DNA of 64,000 nucleotides from Paraburkholderia phenoliruptrix (GTDB taxonomy: Bacteria; Pseudomonadota; Gammaproteobacteria; Burkholderiales; Burkholderiaceae): assembly GCF_902859825.1 (NCBI RefSeq), contig NZ_CADIKB010000001.1, positions 1-64,000 of the forward strand, written 5' to 3'. The notes under the pieces were generated by a model. It saw only the letters and a program-made list of their open reading frames with translations. It was not told the DNA's origin and did not search any database. The position numbers and the translations under genes are program-made. Below, piece after piece: positions 36,484-44,773 of the stretch; position 1 is the first letter of the stretch; each line of letters begins with the position of its first letter.

Positions 36484-37077
36484 ATGCAACGCGACCGGAC
36501 TTCTAACGTCACGAGGACAGCCACGCGAATTGCGGCAGGCGATGACAGGACGACATACGATCGTCTCTCCGTCACACTGCATTGGCTGACCGCCGCGCTT
36601 GTTCTTACGCAGTTCGTGCTCGCTCAGGTGTGGGGCTTCACGCCGCGACCGACTCGCCACGTCCTGATCGTGGCGCACATGTCTTTCGGTATTGTTCTGA
36701 CGGGAGTTCTCGTAGTCAGGATTGTGTGGCGGTTGTCCCCGGGACATCAAAAGCCCGTTGCTAAAGCGGGCTGGGTGGAGCGCGCGGCCGAGACGGTCCA
36801 CTTCGCTCTTTATGTATTACTGGTTTGTGAGGCGGCGCTGGGTTTCATTCTGCGGTGGTCTGGCAATGAATCCATGAGCTTCTTCGGATTGCAGATACCA
36901 CCACCGTTCTCCCCGTTTGGAAAGCCAGCTCACCGCAGCCTAGGAGAGTTGCACGATTGGACCGGATGGACAATCATCGTCCTGGCGGCTTGCCACGCAG
37001 CTGCGGCACTGTTTCATCACTTCGTGGTCCGCGATGACGTTTTGACCCGCATGCTACCAGGTATAAGGAGGCGGTGA
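36484..37077 (+). CDS. Cytochrome b561 family protein
   Basis: A 197-residue integral membrane di-heme cytochrome b of the CybB type. It has four helices with paired histidines: VTLHWLTAALVLTQF (helix 1), HVLIVAHMSFGIVLTGVLV (helix 2), then HFALYVLLVCEAALGF (helix 3) and LGELHDWTGWTIIVLAACHA (helix 4). Such proteins transfer electrons in the inner membrane, for example as a superoxide:quinone oxidoreductase. A basic 25-residue N-terminal extension precedes the first helix. The gene starts the b561/PAP2 pair in an otherwise decayed zone. Confidence 0.88.
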   Translation: MQRDRTSNVTRTATRIAAGDDRTTYDRLSVTLHWLTAALVLTQFVLAQVWGFTPRPTRHVLIVAHMSFGIVLTGVLVVRIVWRLSPGHQKPVAKAGWVERAAETVHFALYVLLVCEAALGFILRWSGNESMSFFGLQIPPPFSPFGKPAHRSLGELHDWTGWTIIVLAACHAAAALFHHFVVRDDVLTRMLPGIRRR

Positions 37078-37270
37078 TTGCTATCAGACATGATTCGGAC
37101 CGTGAAGGCTCCGTCGAACGATCATAAAGATGGCGACGCTTCACCCGTTTCAACGATGCAGGACCTAGCCCCACTGCATGGACTAGTGGCGCACGCGTTG
37201 ACGACGGCATTCTTAAAAAGCAGAGCACTTCCCTATATGTTGCGACACAACGGATGCCAGGTGCTAGCCG

Positions 37271-37963
37271 ATGAACAGTTTCGATTTGTCAATTGAGACG
37301 TATCTGTCTCACGTGCATTTAGGTCATTTGGCCACCAGGTCTTTAGAAGCGCTCGCTGGCCTCTACACGTTCAAGGGCCTCGTACTGATCCCCTTGCTGT
37401 GGTGGTTGTGGTTCGAGCCGAGCGCCCGCCGTGAATGGCGGCGAGAAGTTGTCATCGCGACGGCGCTTAGCGGCGTCGCCGCACTTTTTCTAGCAAGGCT
37501 GCTAACTCACTGGTTGCCTTTCCGGGTGCGCCCCGTCTACAGCACCATACTTCATCTCCAGTTCGCGAACGGCGCCAACATGGGTATGGGGTTGATGGAC
37601 TGGAGTTCGCTCCCGAGCGATCATGCAATGCTGTGGATGGCCATCGCGACTGGCATTTTCCTGGCGGCGCCGCGCATTGGTATCCTGGCGCTGCTCTATG
37701 CAGTATTTTTTATTTGCGCGCCGCGTGCTTATCTTGGTCTGCACTACCCGACCGATCTGCTGGCCGGCGCTGCAATGGGAATTGCAATTACCGTGACCGC
37801 GACGCGCGATGCGATCCGCGCGCGAATTGCATCTCCAGCCCTGCGATGGATCGAACGGCACCAGGCTCCTTCTGCGATGGTGGCTTTCGTACTGTGTGCC
37901 GAGCTTGTCATGCAGTTCGACGAACTGCGCGATCTGGCGAGCGGCTTGATCGAGCACATATGA
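37271..37963 (+). CDS. PAP2-family membrane phosphatase
   Basis: This 230-residue protein has about six membrane helices and the type 2 phosphatidic acid phosphatase motifs: WLPFRVRPVYS (motif 1-like), DWSSLPSDHAMLWM (motif 2, PSDH) and RAYLGLHYPTDLLAG (motif 3, R-x5-H-x3-D). It may dephosphorylate phosphatidic acid, undecaprenyl pyrophosphate or lipid A-related substrates on the periplasmic side. The start is ATG at 37271. It is 193 bases after cytochrome b561; no other partner is evident. Confidence 0.88.
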   Translation: MNSFDLSIETYLSHVHLGHLATRSLEALAGLYTFKGLVLIPLLWWLWFEPSARREWRREVVIATALSGVAALFLARLLTHWLPFRVRPVYSTILHLQFANGANMGMGLMDWSSLPSDHAMLWMAIATGIFLAAPRIGILALLYAVFFICAPRAYLGLHYPTDLLAGAAMGIAITVTATRDAIRARIASPALRWIERHQAPSAMVAFVLCAELVMQFDELRDLASGLIEHI

Positions 37964-38199
37964 ACCGGATGGCATAGGCTAACGAGATGTCAATTCGATG
38001 CGTGGCGCTAGTTCCGTTCCCGCACCGGCCAAGAGGGGGATGACAGCAAGGCTAGTAGGCGAACCCATAGATCCCTCTGCAGACCGATAACCATCCGAAT
38101 GCAACGCGGAAGCCAGACGCCGGATACCATGTTCTTCAACCGCTTACAATAGTAGTGCTCGAATTTGCCCTGCCAGACCTACACGCCCCCGTGAATCAG

Positions 38200-38406
38200 G
38201 ATTCCGTTCAAATCAACAGTCACTGTACGGTTGTCGATGGCGGTCCGGAATTCACGAGCCCGAACTGGACCGGGTTTGCGAGCGCTTCTATCGCAGCGCG
38301 GGGACGAAAGAGTAAGGCAGCGGCCTGGGACTGGCAATTGGGTCGCGCATCGCCGATCGACATAACGCCACGCTTTGCAGAAGAACAGCACCGGCCAGCC
38401 GGGGCT
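38200..38406 (+). pseudogene. Sensor histidine kinase HATPase remnant
   Basis: The plus strand encodes the last part of an ATPase domain: VVDGGPG in one frame (near 38230), then IHEPELDRVCERFYRSAGTK in the next, an in-frame TAA at 38313-38315, and GSGLGLAIGSRIADRHNATL after it. This is the G1, F-box and G2 series of a QseC/PmrB-type kinase. One frameshift near 38250, one stop and loss of everything upstream show it is dead. An open frame at 38155-38409 reads through the area in a different frame and is misleading. Confidence 0.75.
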
Positions 38407-38775
38407 TAGCGTAGCTTTGACAGGGTTACGCGGCATCTTAAGAAGCAAATCGGCATCGACGGGACATTGTGGCGCCGGCCCGCGTGCGCGCTGCCGTGTC
38501 CGTTGCGTTCAGGACTCGCCGCGATGTCCGCAGCGACTCGCGAAGCTGCCGTTGCCGCAACTCTCATCCGAGAGGCCGCAACGCGGTCGGAAGTACGCAC
38601 TGACGACTGGCCGCTTCAGGGCAGCGAAATTCCACTGGCCGCTTTCTCGCGATGAGTTGAAGGACGGGCTGGCACGTCCCGACCCGTTTCTGCCACTGAC
38701 AAACTCCCCGCTCAAACGGCCGCAATATGGTGTACTTCGGACATTCGATGCAGGTGCCGGGGAACAGGTCAACCT
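38407..38775. other. Non-coding spacer before DUF1289 gene
   Basis: About 370 bases with no recognised gene. Open frames here lack family signatures. It continues the decayed area that holds the kinase relic. Confidence 0.4.
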
Positions 38776-38976
38776 TCAGCTTTTCAGCTTAGCGTCCTGC
38801 ACGTCGCGTGCGACCTTCGCCTGTCGCCGGGTCTTCTCCTTGAGTATCTGATGACGCCGGTGGTCCGTCATCTTCTTCCAGCCGCGGATTTCGTCGAGCG
38901 TCCGAAAGCAGCCGATGCAAAGACCGGTCTTCCCATCGAACGCACAGACATCGATGCATGGCGATTTGACTGCCAT
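38776..38976 (-). CDS. DUF1289-domain protein
   Basis: A 66-residue protein with the DUF1289 pattern: SPCIDVCAFDGKTGLCIGCF, containing four cysteines (C-x3-C-x7-C-x2-C), then RTLDEIRGWKKMTDHRRHQI. The cysteines may bind zinc or iron. The function of the family is not established. The gene lies 3 bases after the dmeF stop on the same strand, so it is likely translated from the dmeRF transcript. The tail is Lys/Arg-rich. Confidence 0.85.
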   Translation of the reverse strand: MAVKSPCIDVCAFDGKTGLCIGCFRTLDEIRGWKKMTDHRRHQILKEKTRRQAKVARDVQDAKLKS

Positions 38977-38979
38977 CGC

Positions 38980-40287
38980 TCAGGCCACAACGCGGGTCGG
39001 GTTCACTTCGACCGTCACATGCGACAGTCCCTTGAAACGCTTGAGTGCTGCGCGGTAGAAGCCCGGGTTGCGCCGCACTTCGTCGGTGGCCACCGAAACG
39101 ATCGCGCTCATATGCCCCGGACCGACGCGCCAAACATGGAGGTCAAGCACGGTGTCGCCGTTGTCTTCGATGACATGACGGACCTTCTCCGACATACGCT
39201 TGTCCACATTCATGTCGAGCAGAATGCCACCCGTATCGCGCATCAAGCCCCACGACCAGTTCGCAATCACCAGCGCGCCGATCACACCCGCAAGCGGGTC
39301 CATCCAGACCCAGCCGAACGCACGCGCGAGCAGCAGGCCGATGATCGCCAGCACGGAAACCGCCGCGTCGGCAATGACGTGAATGTAGGCTGAGCGGATG
39401 TTGTGGTCACGATTCGCTGCCGCCTGGGGATCATCGTGACCGTGCGCGTGTTCCTGGAACTCGATCTCATGCTCACCATCGGGCAGGCGGACGACCGCCC
39501 TGAATGCGTGCGGCTCGGGAATGTCCTCCTTGGATTCCAAATAACCACCGTGGTCGGCAAAGGCGAAGGTCTGGTGCTTGCCGTCGGGGCGGATCGTCGT
39601 CACGGAAACAGCGTCGGTGTCTAGTTTCGAGGAGTCCGTTTCGGGTGTAATGCGGAAGACAGGTGGTACCCCGTCTTCGAAGACCGATAAAGCGAATACG
39701 CCAGCGTTACCAAAGATGCGATGCACCTCTTCCTCGTGACTGTGTTCGTCCTCGTGCCCGTGGCCATGACCGTGCCCGTGGCCATGACCGTGCCCGTGGC
39801 TATGTCCATGGCTGTGGCCGTGGTGATCGCCGCTCAGCAGCCAAACGCTCGCGAGATTGACCAGAAGTCCGAGCACAGCGATGGGGATCGCCTGGCCAAA
39901 ATGGATGGGCACGGGCGAGAGAAAGCGCGAAACAGCTTCGTACGCGATTAGCAGCGCGATCATCGCGAGTACGATGGCGCTGGTAAAGCCCGCGAGATCG
40001 CCCAGCTTGCCGGTGCCAAATACGAAGCGGGTATCGCCAGCATGCTTGCGCGCGTACGTATAAGCCAAAGCGGCGATGAGCATCGCTCCAGCGTGTGTCG
40101 ACATGTGCAGACCGTCGGCGACAAGTGCCAGCGAGCCAAAGAGACTCCCGCCGACAATTTCAGTGACCATCATCGCACTGCACAACGCAATCACCATCCA
40201 CGTTCTGCGCTCATTGTCTTCATGGGCTGCGCCCAGAAAGATGTGGTCGTGTCCCGCTCCGAAAGCGGAATCTTCAAAGTTGCTCAT
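38980..40287 (-). CDS. dmeF: Cation diffusion facilitator, DmeF-type Co/Ni exporter
   Basis: A 435-residue inner-membrane metal/proton antiporter. Six helices carry the CDF metal site: VADGLHMSTHAGAMLIAALA (H and D/H ligands on helix 2) and YIHVIADAAVSVLAIIGLLL (helix 5). A large His-rich cytoplasmic loop, GHSHGHSHGHGHGHGHGH and further HEDEHSHEEE, lies near residues 157-190, then an extra domain of about 90 residues (about 195-285) and the usual C-terminal domain. DmeF mainly exports cobalt and nickel. The start has AGAGGAAACC upstream. It follows the dmeR-like gene by 9 bases. Confidence 0.88.
   Translation of the reverse strand: MSNFEDSAFGAGHDHIFLGAAHEDNERRTWMVIALCSAMMVTEIVGGSLFGSLALVADGLHMSTHAGAMLIAALAYTYARKHAGDTRFVFGTGKLGDLAGFTSAIVLAMIALLIAYEAVSRFLSPVPIHFGQAIPIAVLGLLVNLASVWLLSGDHHGHSHGHSHGHGHGHGHGHGHGHEDEHSHEEEVHRIFGNAGVFALSVFEDGVPPVFRITPETDSSKLDTDAVSVTTIRPDGKHQTFAFADHGGYLESKEDIPEPHAFRAVVRLPDGEHEIEFQEHAHGHDDPQAAANRDHNIRSAYIHVIADAAVSVLAIIGLLLARAFGWVWMDPLAGVIGALVIANWSWGLMRDTGGILLDMNVDKRMSEKVRHVIEDNGDTVLDLHVWRVGPGHMSAIVSVATDEVRRNPGFYRAALKRFKGLSHVTVEVNPTRVVA
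39753..39806. repeat. 18-base tandem repeat encoding the His-rich loop
   Basis: Three units of 18 bases (39753-39770, 39771-39788, 39789-39806); the first two are identical (CGTGCCCGTGGCCATGAC) and the third differs at two positions. They code for the Gly-His loop of DmeF on the minus strand. Such repeats can change in number and so tune the metal-buffering loop length. Confidence 0.75.
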
Positions 40288-40296
40288 GGTTTCCTC

Positions 40297-40572
40297 TTAC
40301 TTGAAGTAGCTGTGGACTACCTCAATCAGCTGCTCGGTGCCGCTGCCGTGCTCGTCGTCGTGCGGCTCCGCGTCGACGAGATGGGTTCGGATGTGGTCTT
40401 CGAGAACCACTGCAAGCAGGCCGTTCATCGCTCCGCGGCTGCTCGTGATGAGCTGCAGCACATCCATGCAGCCACGCTCTTCTTCCAGTGCGCGCTCGAT
40501 GGCTTCAACCTGGCCCTTGATACGACGAACCCGGTTGAGCAGCTTCTGTTTTTCGCGAATCGTATGGCTCAC
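40297..40572 (-). CDS. dmeR: RcnR/CsoR-family metal-sensing repressor
   Basis: A 91-residue all-helical repressor of the FrmR/RcnR/CsoR family. KLLNRVRRIKGQVEAIERAL is the DNA-binding first helix, C35 in ERGCMDVLQLI and the histidines H60/H64 region (LEDHIRTHLVDAEPHDDEH) are candidate metal ligands of RcnR/DmeR type. The GTG start at 40572 is preceded by GGGGGAT. It is followed 9 bases later by dmeF, so it should repress its own operon until Co(II) or Ni(II) binds. A long His/Asp-rich loop near residues 68-76 is compatible with nickel/cobalt sensing. Confidence 0.88.
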   Translation of the reverse strand: MSHTIREKQKLLNRVRRIKGQVEAIERALEEERGCMDVLQLITSSRGAMNGLLAVVLEDHIRTHLVDAEPHDDEHGSGTEQLIEVVHSYFK

Positions 40573-40573
40573 G

Positions 40574-40603
40574 GCTATCCCCCAAAATAGTATAGGGGGC
40601 TAT
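40574..40603 (-). promoter_or_regulatory. Putative DmeR/RcnR operator
   Basis: Directly upstream of the dmeR start the minus strand reads CCCCCT, ATACTATTTT, GGGGG: two G/C tracts in inverted orientation around an AT-rich spacer, the usual form of RcnR/CsoR operators. One tract also serves as the ribosome-binding site, so the bound repressor could block both transcription and translation. Confidence 0.65.
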
Positions 40604-40810
40604 CTTACCTCATGTAGGGTGCTAGGGTGTGCGTTTCTCTCGAAGAGGTTTGAAGTGAGCGTTGCCAGCGCGGCGCTTCGCGCCAAAAAGTTTCAACCTG
40701 CCGGGTGGCGTGCGTTCGATGGAATGACAGTTTGGCGTGCGCCGAAGACATTAGGATGTCTAGGTCGAGGCGCTCGCGGGCGGCCCGCTCATGGCCCCAT
40801 CCGGTGCTGG

Positions 40811-40824
40811 TTGATTCAGGTCAA
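40811..40824 (+). promoter_or_regulatory. FNR/ANR box upstream of the SHP operon
   Basis: TTGATTCAGGTCAA matches TTGAT-N4-ATCAA with one change. A possible -10 hexamer GACAAT starts at 40846, 28.5 bases from the box centre, almost exactly the spacing of a class II (-41.5) FNR promoter. The start codon of the first gene lies 75 bases beyond the hexamer. Confidence 0.7.
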
Positions 40825-40925
40825 CGAAGAAGCAGCGTGGCTGCCGACAATGAGCTTGAGGCCTATGTTAAGTATTCGGTAAGGAAGCAGCCCGAACATC
40901 TAACGCATTCACTGGAGGATTCGCG

Positions 40926-41339
40926 ATGCTGACAACCGGGCGCCTGCGCGCACTTTGTTCTCTGTACGGCATCGTCGCCGTCGCCGGTGTTTCAGGCGGC
41001 GCCTACGCGGAGTCTCCTGCGCAAATCCTGAACGGCTACGCGGCGCAGTCGGGAACCGCGCCTGCGCCCTCGCGAGGGCAACAGTTCTTCACCACACGGC
41101 ACGGCCGGGAGTGGGCCTGCGCGACATGCCATGGCGCCACGCCGACCGGCAACGGACAACATGCGGTCACCGCCAAGACGATTGCTCCGCTTGCCCCGGC
41201 GTTCAATCCGGAGCGCTTCACGGATGCGGCAAAGAGTGAAAAGTGGTTTCGCCGCAACTGCGGGGATGTGGTCGGGCGCGAATGCACGGCATCGGAGAAG
41301 GCAGACGTCCTGAGTTGGCTGATGACGCTCAAGCCGTAG
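40926..41339 (+). CDS. SHP-type cytochrome c (DUF1924)
   Basis: This 137-residue exported c-type cytochrome has a signal peptide ending in GGAYA and one heme site CATCH (C65-H69). GREWACATCHGATPTGNGQH followed by APAFNPERFTDAAKSEKWFR fits sphaeroides heme protein (SHP). SHP binds oxygen and nitric oxide; its sixth heme ligand is an asparagine that swings away, next to an unusual disulfide. N111 followed by C112, with C120 near, is the likely equivalent. It is the first gene of the SHP-DHC-cytochrome b operon, downstream of an FNR box. Confidence 0.88.
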   Translation: MLTTGRLRALCSLYGIVAVAGVSGGAYAESPAQILNGYAAQSGTAPAPSRGQQFFTTRHGREWACATCHGATPTGNGQHAVTAKTIAPLAPAFNPERFTDAAKSEKWFRRNCGDVVGRECTASEKADVLSWLMTLKP

Positions 41340-41382
41340 CGCACAAGCGCGCTTCACATCGACGACTTCGCAAAGGACTGAC

Positions 41383-41868
41383 ATGGCTATCCGATTCGCC
41401 TCCGTTATTGCATACGCGCTCGCGGCACTTTCCGCGATCGTGCTGTCAGGTACGGCTGTCGGCGAGGAAGAGCAGCGGGCTAATGCCGTGACGCCGCTGC
41501 CGAAATACCGGCAGGAGTGCGCCGCCTGCCATATCGCGTATCCGCCGGAAATGCTGCCCGCGCAATCGTGGCGGCGCATCCTGAACAATCTCGATCGACA
41601 CTTCGGCACCAACGCGTCTCTCGACGCAGCGTCCGTCAAGCAGCTGGAAGGCTGGCTTTCGGCGCATGCCGCAAGCGCGGAGCGGGTGCCGGGCACCCCG
41701 CCCGAGGATCGCATTACCCGCTCCACCTGGTTCATGGCCGCGCACGACGAAGTTCCCGCATCGGCGTGGCGGCATCCGGCAGTCAGAAGCGCGTCGAACT
41801 GCGCCGCCTGTCATACGCGGGCAGACCAAGGAAACTTCGATGAACGATACATCCGCATCCCGCGCTGA
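41383..41868 (+). CDS. Diheme cytochrome c (DHC)
   Basis: A 161-residue periplasmic cytochrome with signal peptide and two CAACH heme motifs (C46-H50 and C140-H144). QECAACHIAYPPEMLPAQSW and LNNLDRHFGTNASLDAASVK are typical for DHC, the physiological electron donor to SHP. It overlaps the cytochrome b gene by 29 bases and ends 13 residues after the second heme region. Working as a relay, it would take electrons from the membrane cytochrome b and pass them to SHP. Confidence 0.9.
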   Translation: MAIRFASVIAYALAALSAIVLSGTAVGEEEQRANAVTPLPKYRQECAACHIAYPPEMLPAQSWRRILNNLDRHFGTNASLDAASVKQLEGWLSAHAASAERVPGTPPEDRITRSTWFMAAHDEVPASAWRHPAVRSASNCAACHTRADQGNFDERYIRIPR

Positions 41869-42577
41869 GAACGGCGCCCGCGCGCCCGGCACCGTCCGGA
41901 TTCTCGTATGGGACGCGCCCGTGCGCGTGTTTCACTGGCTGATGGTCGCCTCGTTCGCGGGCGCATGGCTGACGGCTGAGAGCGAGCGATGGCGCCTGCT
42001 GCACGCTACGCTAGGCTACACGATGGTCGGCCTAGTGGCGTTTCGCATCGTCTGGGGACTGATGGGAACCCGATACGCGCGATTCTCCGCCTTCGTGCGC
42101 TCGCCGGCTGCCGTCATCCGCTACATGGTCAGCCTCGTCAAGGGCCGTCCGGAACGGCACGTCGGCCACAATCCGGCAGGCGCCGTCGCGATCGTTGCAA
42201 TGCTGCTGATGAGCTGGGCGGTTGGGGTGACCGGCTGGGCCGCCTATAACGGCACCGGCGGCGAATGGCTCGGCGAGCTGCATGGGGGCGTCGCGAACGC
42301 GATGCTCGCGCTCGTCGCCATTCACGTCGCAGCGGTGCTGGCCAGCAGCCTCTTGCACCGCGAGAACCTGATTGGCGCGATGGTAACGGGATACAAATCG
42401 GGCCGTGCGGACGAAGGCATTCGAACCGCACGCTGGGGTTTTGCCGCGTTGGTCATGGCAGCCGCAATCGCCTGGTGGTGGACGCAATGGCAGGCGGCGC
42501 CGCAAACGCCGACGGCGAGTCAGTCCGCAGGGGCGAGTGCGCATCTGCGGTCCAATGGCGACGGGGACGGCGACTGA
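41840..42577 (+). CDS. Membrane cytochrome b (b561-type) of the DHC/SHP system
   Basis: From the ATG at 41840 this is a 245-residue cytochrome b. The first helix carries VWDAPVRVFHWLMVASFAGA, then HATLGYTMVGLVAFRIVWGL, later helices with AVGVTGWAAYNG and LGELHGGVANAMLALVAIHV. Histidines in helices 1, 2 and the last core pair ligate two hemes. It should oxidise quinol and reduce DHC. The protein's last 20 residues are Gly/Asp-rich and not conserved. A longer frame starting within DHC is rejected. Confidence 0.88.
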   Translation: MNDTSASRAENGARAPGTVRILVWDAPVRVFHWLMVASFAGAWLTAESERWRLLHATLGYTMVGLVAFRIVWGLMGTRYARFSAFVRSPAAVIRYMVSLVKGRPERHVGHNPAGAVAIVAMLLMSWAVGVTGWAAYNGTGGEWLGELHGGVANAMLALVAIHVAAVLASSLLHRENLIGAMVTGYKSGRADEGIRTARWGFAALVMAAAIAWWWTQWQAAPQTPTASQSAGASAHLRSNGDGDGD

Positions 42578-42602
42578 GCTCCATCCACCGGACATTTCAC
42601 AC

Positions 42603-43277
42603 GTGCGCATTCTGCTTGTCGAAGACGACCCCCTGCTCGGCGACGGCATTCGTGCCGGGTTGCGCCAGCAAGCTTTTCAGGTCGACTGGGTTCGCGACGG
42701 CGAGGCCGCGCAGCGCGAACTGCGTGGGCAGCCCTATGCGGCTGCAATTCTCGATCTCGGCTTGCCTCGCATGGACGGTATCGATGTGCTGCGAAGCGTG
42801 CGCAGCGCCGGGGTCAAGCTGCCCATCCTCGTGCTCACCGCGCGCGACGCCGTGCCGGATCGTATTCACGGGCTCGACATCGGGGCTGACGACTATGTCG
42901 TCAAACCGATCGACCTGCATGAACTCGGTGCCCGGCTCCGAGCACTGGTTCGACGCTCGCATGGCCGGCCGTGCGAGCGGCTTCAGGCGCCGGATGTCGT
43001 GTTGGACCCCGCGTCGCGTTTGGTATACCGCGCCGGCGTTCCCGTGCCGATGTCCCCGCGCGAGTTCGATCTGCTGCACGTGCTGATACTGAATGCGGGC
43101 CGTGTTCTGTCGCGTGAACAGATCGAGCAGCATCTGTATAGCTGGGGCCAGGAAGTGGAAAGCAATGCGGTCGAGGTGCACGTGCATCGCCTCAGAAGCA
43201 AGCTCGGCGGCGAGCTGATCCGGACCGTGCGCGGCGTAGGTTACGTGTTGCTTGGTGAAAACATGAGTGAGCCATGA
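42603..43277 (+). CDS. OmpR-family response regulator (QseB/TctD-like)
   Basis: A 224-residue regulator. A receiver domain occupies residues 1-115 (RILLVEDDPLLGDGIRAG, phospho-acceptor D51 in AAILDLGLPRMDG, T79-region VLTARDAV and K101-region YVVKPIDL) and a winged-helix DNA-binding domain follows (LLHVLILNAGRVLSREQIEQ). The GTG at 42603 begins exactly at the conserved start; an ATG at 42555 would add 16 residues. It follows the cytochrome b by 25 bases and overlaps the kinase gene by 4, so the pair is likely induced with, or controls, the cytochrome operon. Confidence 0.88.
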   Translation: MRILLVEDDPLLGDGIRAGLRQQAFQVDWVRDGEAAQRELRGQPYAAAILDLGLPRMDGIDVLRSVRSAGVKLPILVLTARDAVPDRIHGLDIGADDYVVKPIDLHELGARLRALVRRSHGRPCERLQAPDVVLDPASRLVYRAGVPVPMSPREFDLLHVLILNAGRVLSREQIEQHLYSWGQEVESNAVEVHVHRLRSKLGGELIRTVRGVGYVLLGENMSEP

Positions 43278-44671
43278 TGCTGCCGCGCTCGTTGCAGGGA
43301 CGTCTGCTGGTGCTCGTGACTGGGGTCGTGGCAGCAGTCTGGCTGGCCGCGAGCGCACTCACATGGCACGATGCGCGGCAGGAAATCGATCATCTGCTCG
43401 ACAGCCATCTGGCTCAGGCCGCGGCGCTGCTGGTCATGCAACAGGCCCAGGCGGCGGACGACGATGAGGCGCTCGACGCGCCGGTTTTGCATCCCTATGC
43501 GCCGAAAGTGGTGTTTCAGGTCTTCCACAACGGCCAGCTCGGCATGCATTCGGCCAATGCGCCGTCGCGACCGATGGTGCCTCCGCGCGACAGATCGGAA
43601 TCGGGATTCTGGACCGTGCAGATAGATGGCAAGGCGTGGCGGGTGTTTGCCACTGCCGGCGTGCAGGAGGACGTCGAGATCTACGTAGGCGAGCGCATCG
43701 ACTCGCGCACTTCGATCCTGCTCGCGGTGATGCGCAGCGCGCTCTGGCCGATGGCGGTCGCGCTGCCAGTGCTCGCGCTCGTGACCTGGTGGGCCGTTCG
43801 ACGCGGCGCAGCACCGCTACGGGATCTGGGCCGCATGCTGGCGCGGCGTGATCCGCTCGCACTGGACCCCGTCCAGATGAATCGCGCGCCGCAGGAAATG
43901 CAGCCGATGCTCGATGCGCTCAACCGTCTGTTCGACCGCATTCGTGCCGTGCTCGACGCGGAGCGGCGGTTCACCGCCGACGCCGCGCATGAACTGCGCA
44001 CGCCGATCGCCGCGATCAAGGCGCAGGCGCAGGTCGCGATGGCGGAGGCGGATGACGGCCTGCGCAGGCACGCGCTCTCGGGGCTGCTCGAGGGTTGCGA
44101 ACGCGCGGTGCATCTGGTCGATCAGCTGTTGCTGCTGTCACGGCTCGAAGCCGGGGCGCTGAGCGACGATAGCAGCGCGGTCGATCTGGGCGCCGTCGCC
44201 AGGAAGGTTGTGGCCGACATCGCCCCTCAGTCGCTCGGCAGGTCGCAGCGGATCGGGCTCGACGCGCCTGAACGCTGCATCGTGGTAGGCAACGAGGCGC
44301 TGCTCGCGTCGCTCATTCGCAATCTGGTCGACAACGCGGTCCGCTATAGCCCTGTTCGGGCTCGAATCGAGGTGTCGGTACGCAGGCGCGACGGCCACGT
44401 CGTGCTGGCTGTGGAAGACAGTGGGCCGGGCCTCCCGGACGACGACTTGCAGCGGCTGGGTGAGCGGTTTTTCCGTGCGGGAGGCAGCGAACAAAGCGGG
44501 AGCGGGCTCGGATGGTCGATCGTGCGACGCATCGCGAACGCGCATGGCGCCGCGATCGACGTCGGCAGGTCCCGTGCGCTAGGCGGATTGCGGGTGGAGG
44601 TTTGCTGGATTGCTACGAGTCAGGAGGAACCGAAAGCCGATCCCCATGCTGTGATGAGCAATAAGTCTTGA
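43274..44671 (+). CDS. Sensor histidine kinase (QseC-like)
   Basis: This 465-residue kinase has two membrane helices (LLVLVTGVVAAVWLAASALT and, near residues 150-175, LPVLALVTWWAV), a periplasmic domain of about 120 residues between them and a HAMP-like linker (APLRDLGRMLARRDPLALDP). The phospho-accepting H239 is in TADAAHELRTPIAAIKAQAQ; the ATPase domain shows NLVDNAVRYSP, VEDSGPGLP and GSGLGWSIVRRIA. It is the partner of the overlapping response regulator. The signal is unknown, but location suggests redox or nitrogen-oxide related conditions. Confidence 0.9.
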   Translation: MMLPRSLQGRLLVLVTGVVAAVWLAASALTWHDARQEIDHLLDSHLAQAAALLVMQQAQAADDDEALDAPVLHPYAPKVVFQVFHNGQLGMHSANAPSRPMVPPRDRSESGFWTVQIDGKAWRVFATAGVQEDVEIYVGERIDSRTSILLAVMRSALWPMAVALPVLALVTWWAVRRGAAPLRDLGRMLARRDPLALDPVQMNRAPQEMQPMLDALNRLFDRIRAVLDAERRFTADAAHELRTPIAAIKAQAQVAMAEADDGLRRHALSGLLEGCERAVHLVDQLLLLSRLEAGALSDDSSAVDLGAVARKVVADIAPQSLGRSQRIGLDAPERCIVVGNEALLASLIRNLVDNAVRYSPVRARIEVSVRRRDGHVVLAVEDSGPGLPDDDLQRLGERFFRAGGSEQSGSGLGWSIVRRIANAHGAAIDVGRSRALGGLRVEVCWIATSQEEPKADPHAVMSNKS

Positions 44672-44773
44672 GGCGCTTGTGTAGTGGGCCGGGCCCGAGC
44701 GCCCCATCTCCAGGCACAGAATTCTGGCGGCGTGCAACGCGAGGGTAATGATCCGCCTACCGTTGATGCAGTG

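Noticed and set aside
38155..38409. An 84-residue frame containing VDGGPEFTS, suggesting an integrase-core transposase
   Set aside because: A neighbouring frame gives a much better match to histidine kinase boxes (FYRSAGTK, GSGLGLAI), so the transposase-like motif is coincidental.
42405..42602. N-terminal extension of the response regulator
   Set aside because: It overlaps the cytochrome b gene out of frame and is Arg-rich; the receiver domain starts exactly at GTG 42603.
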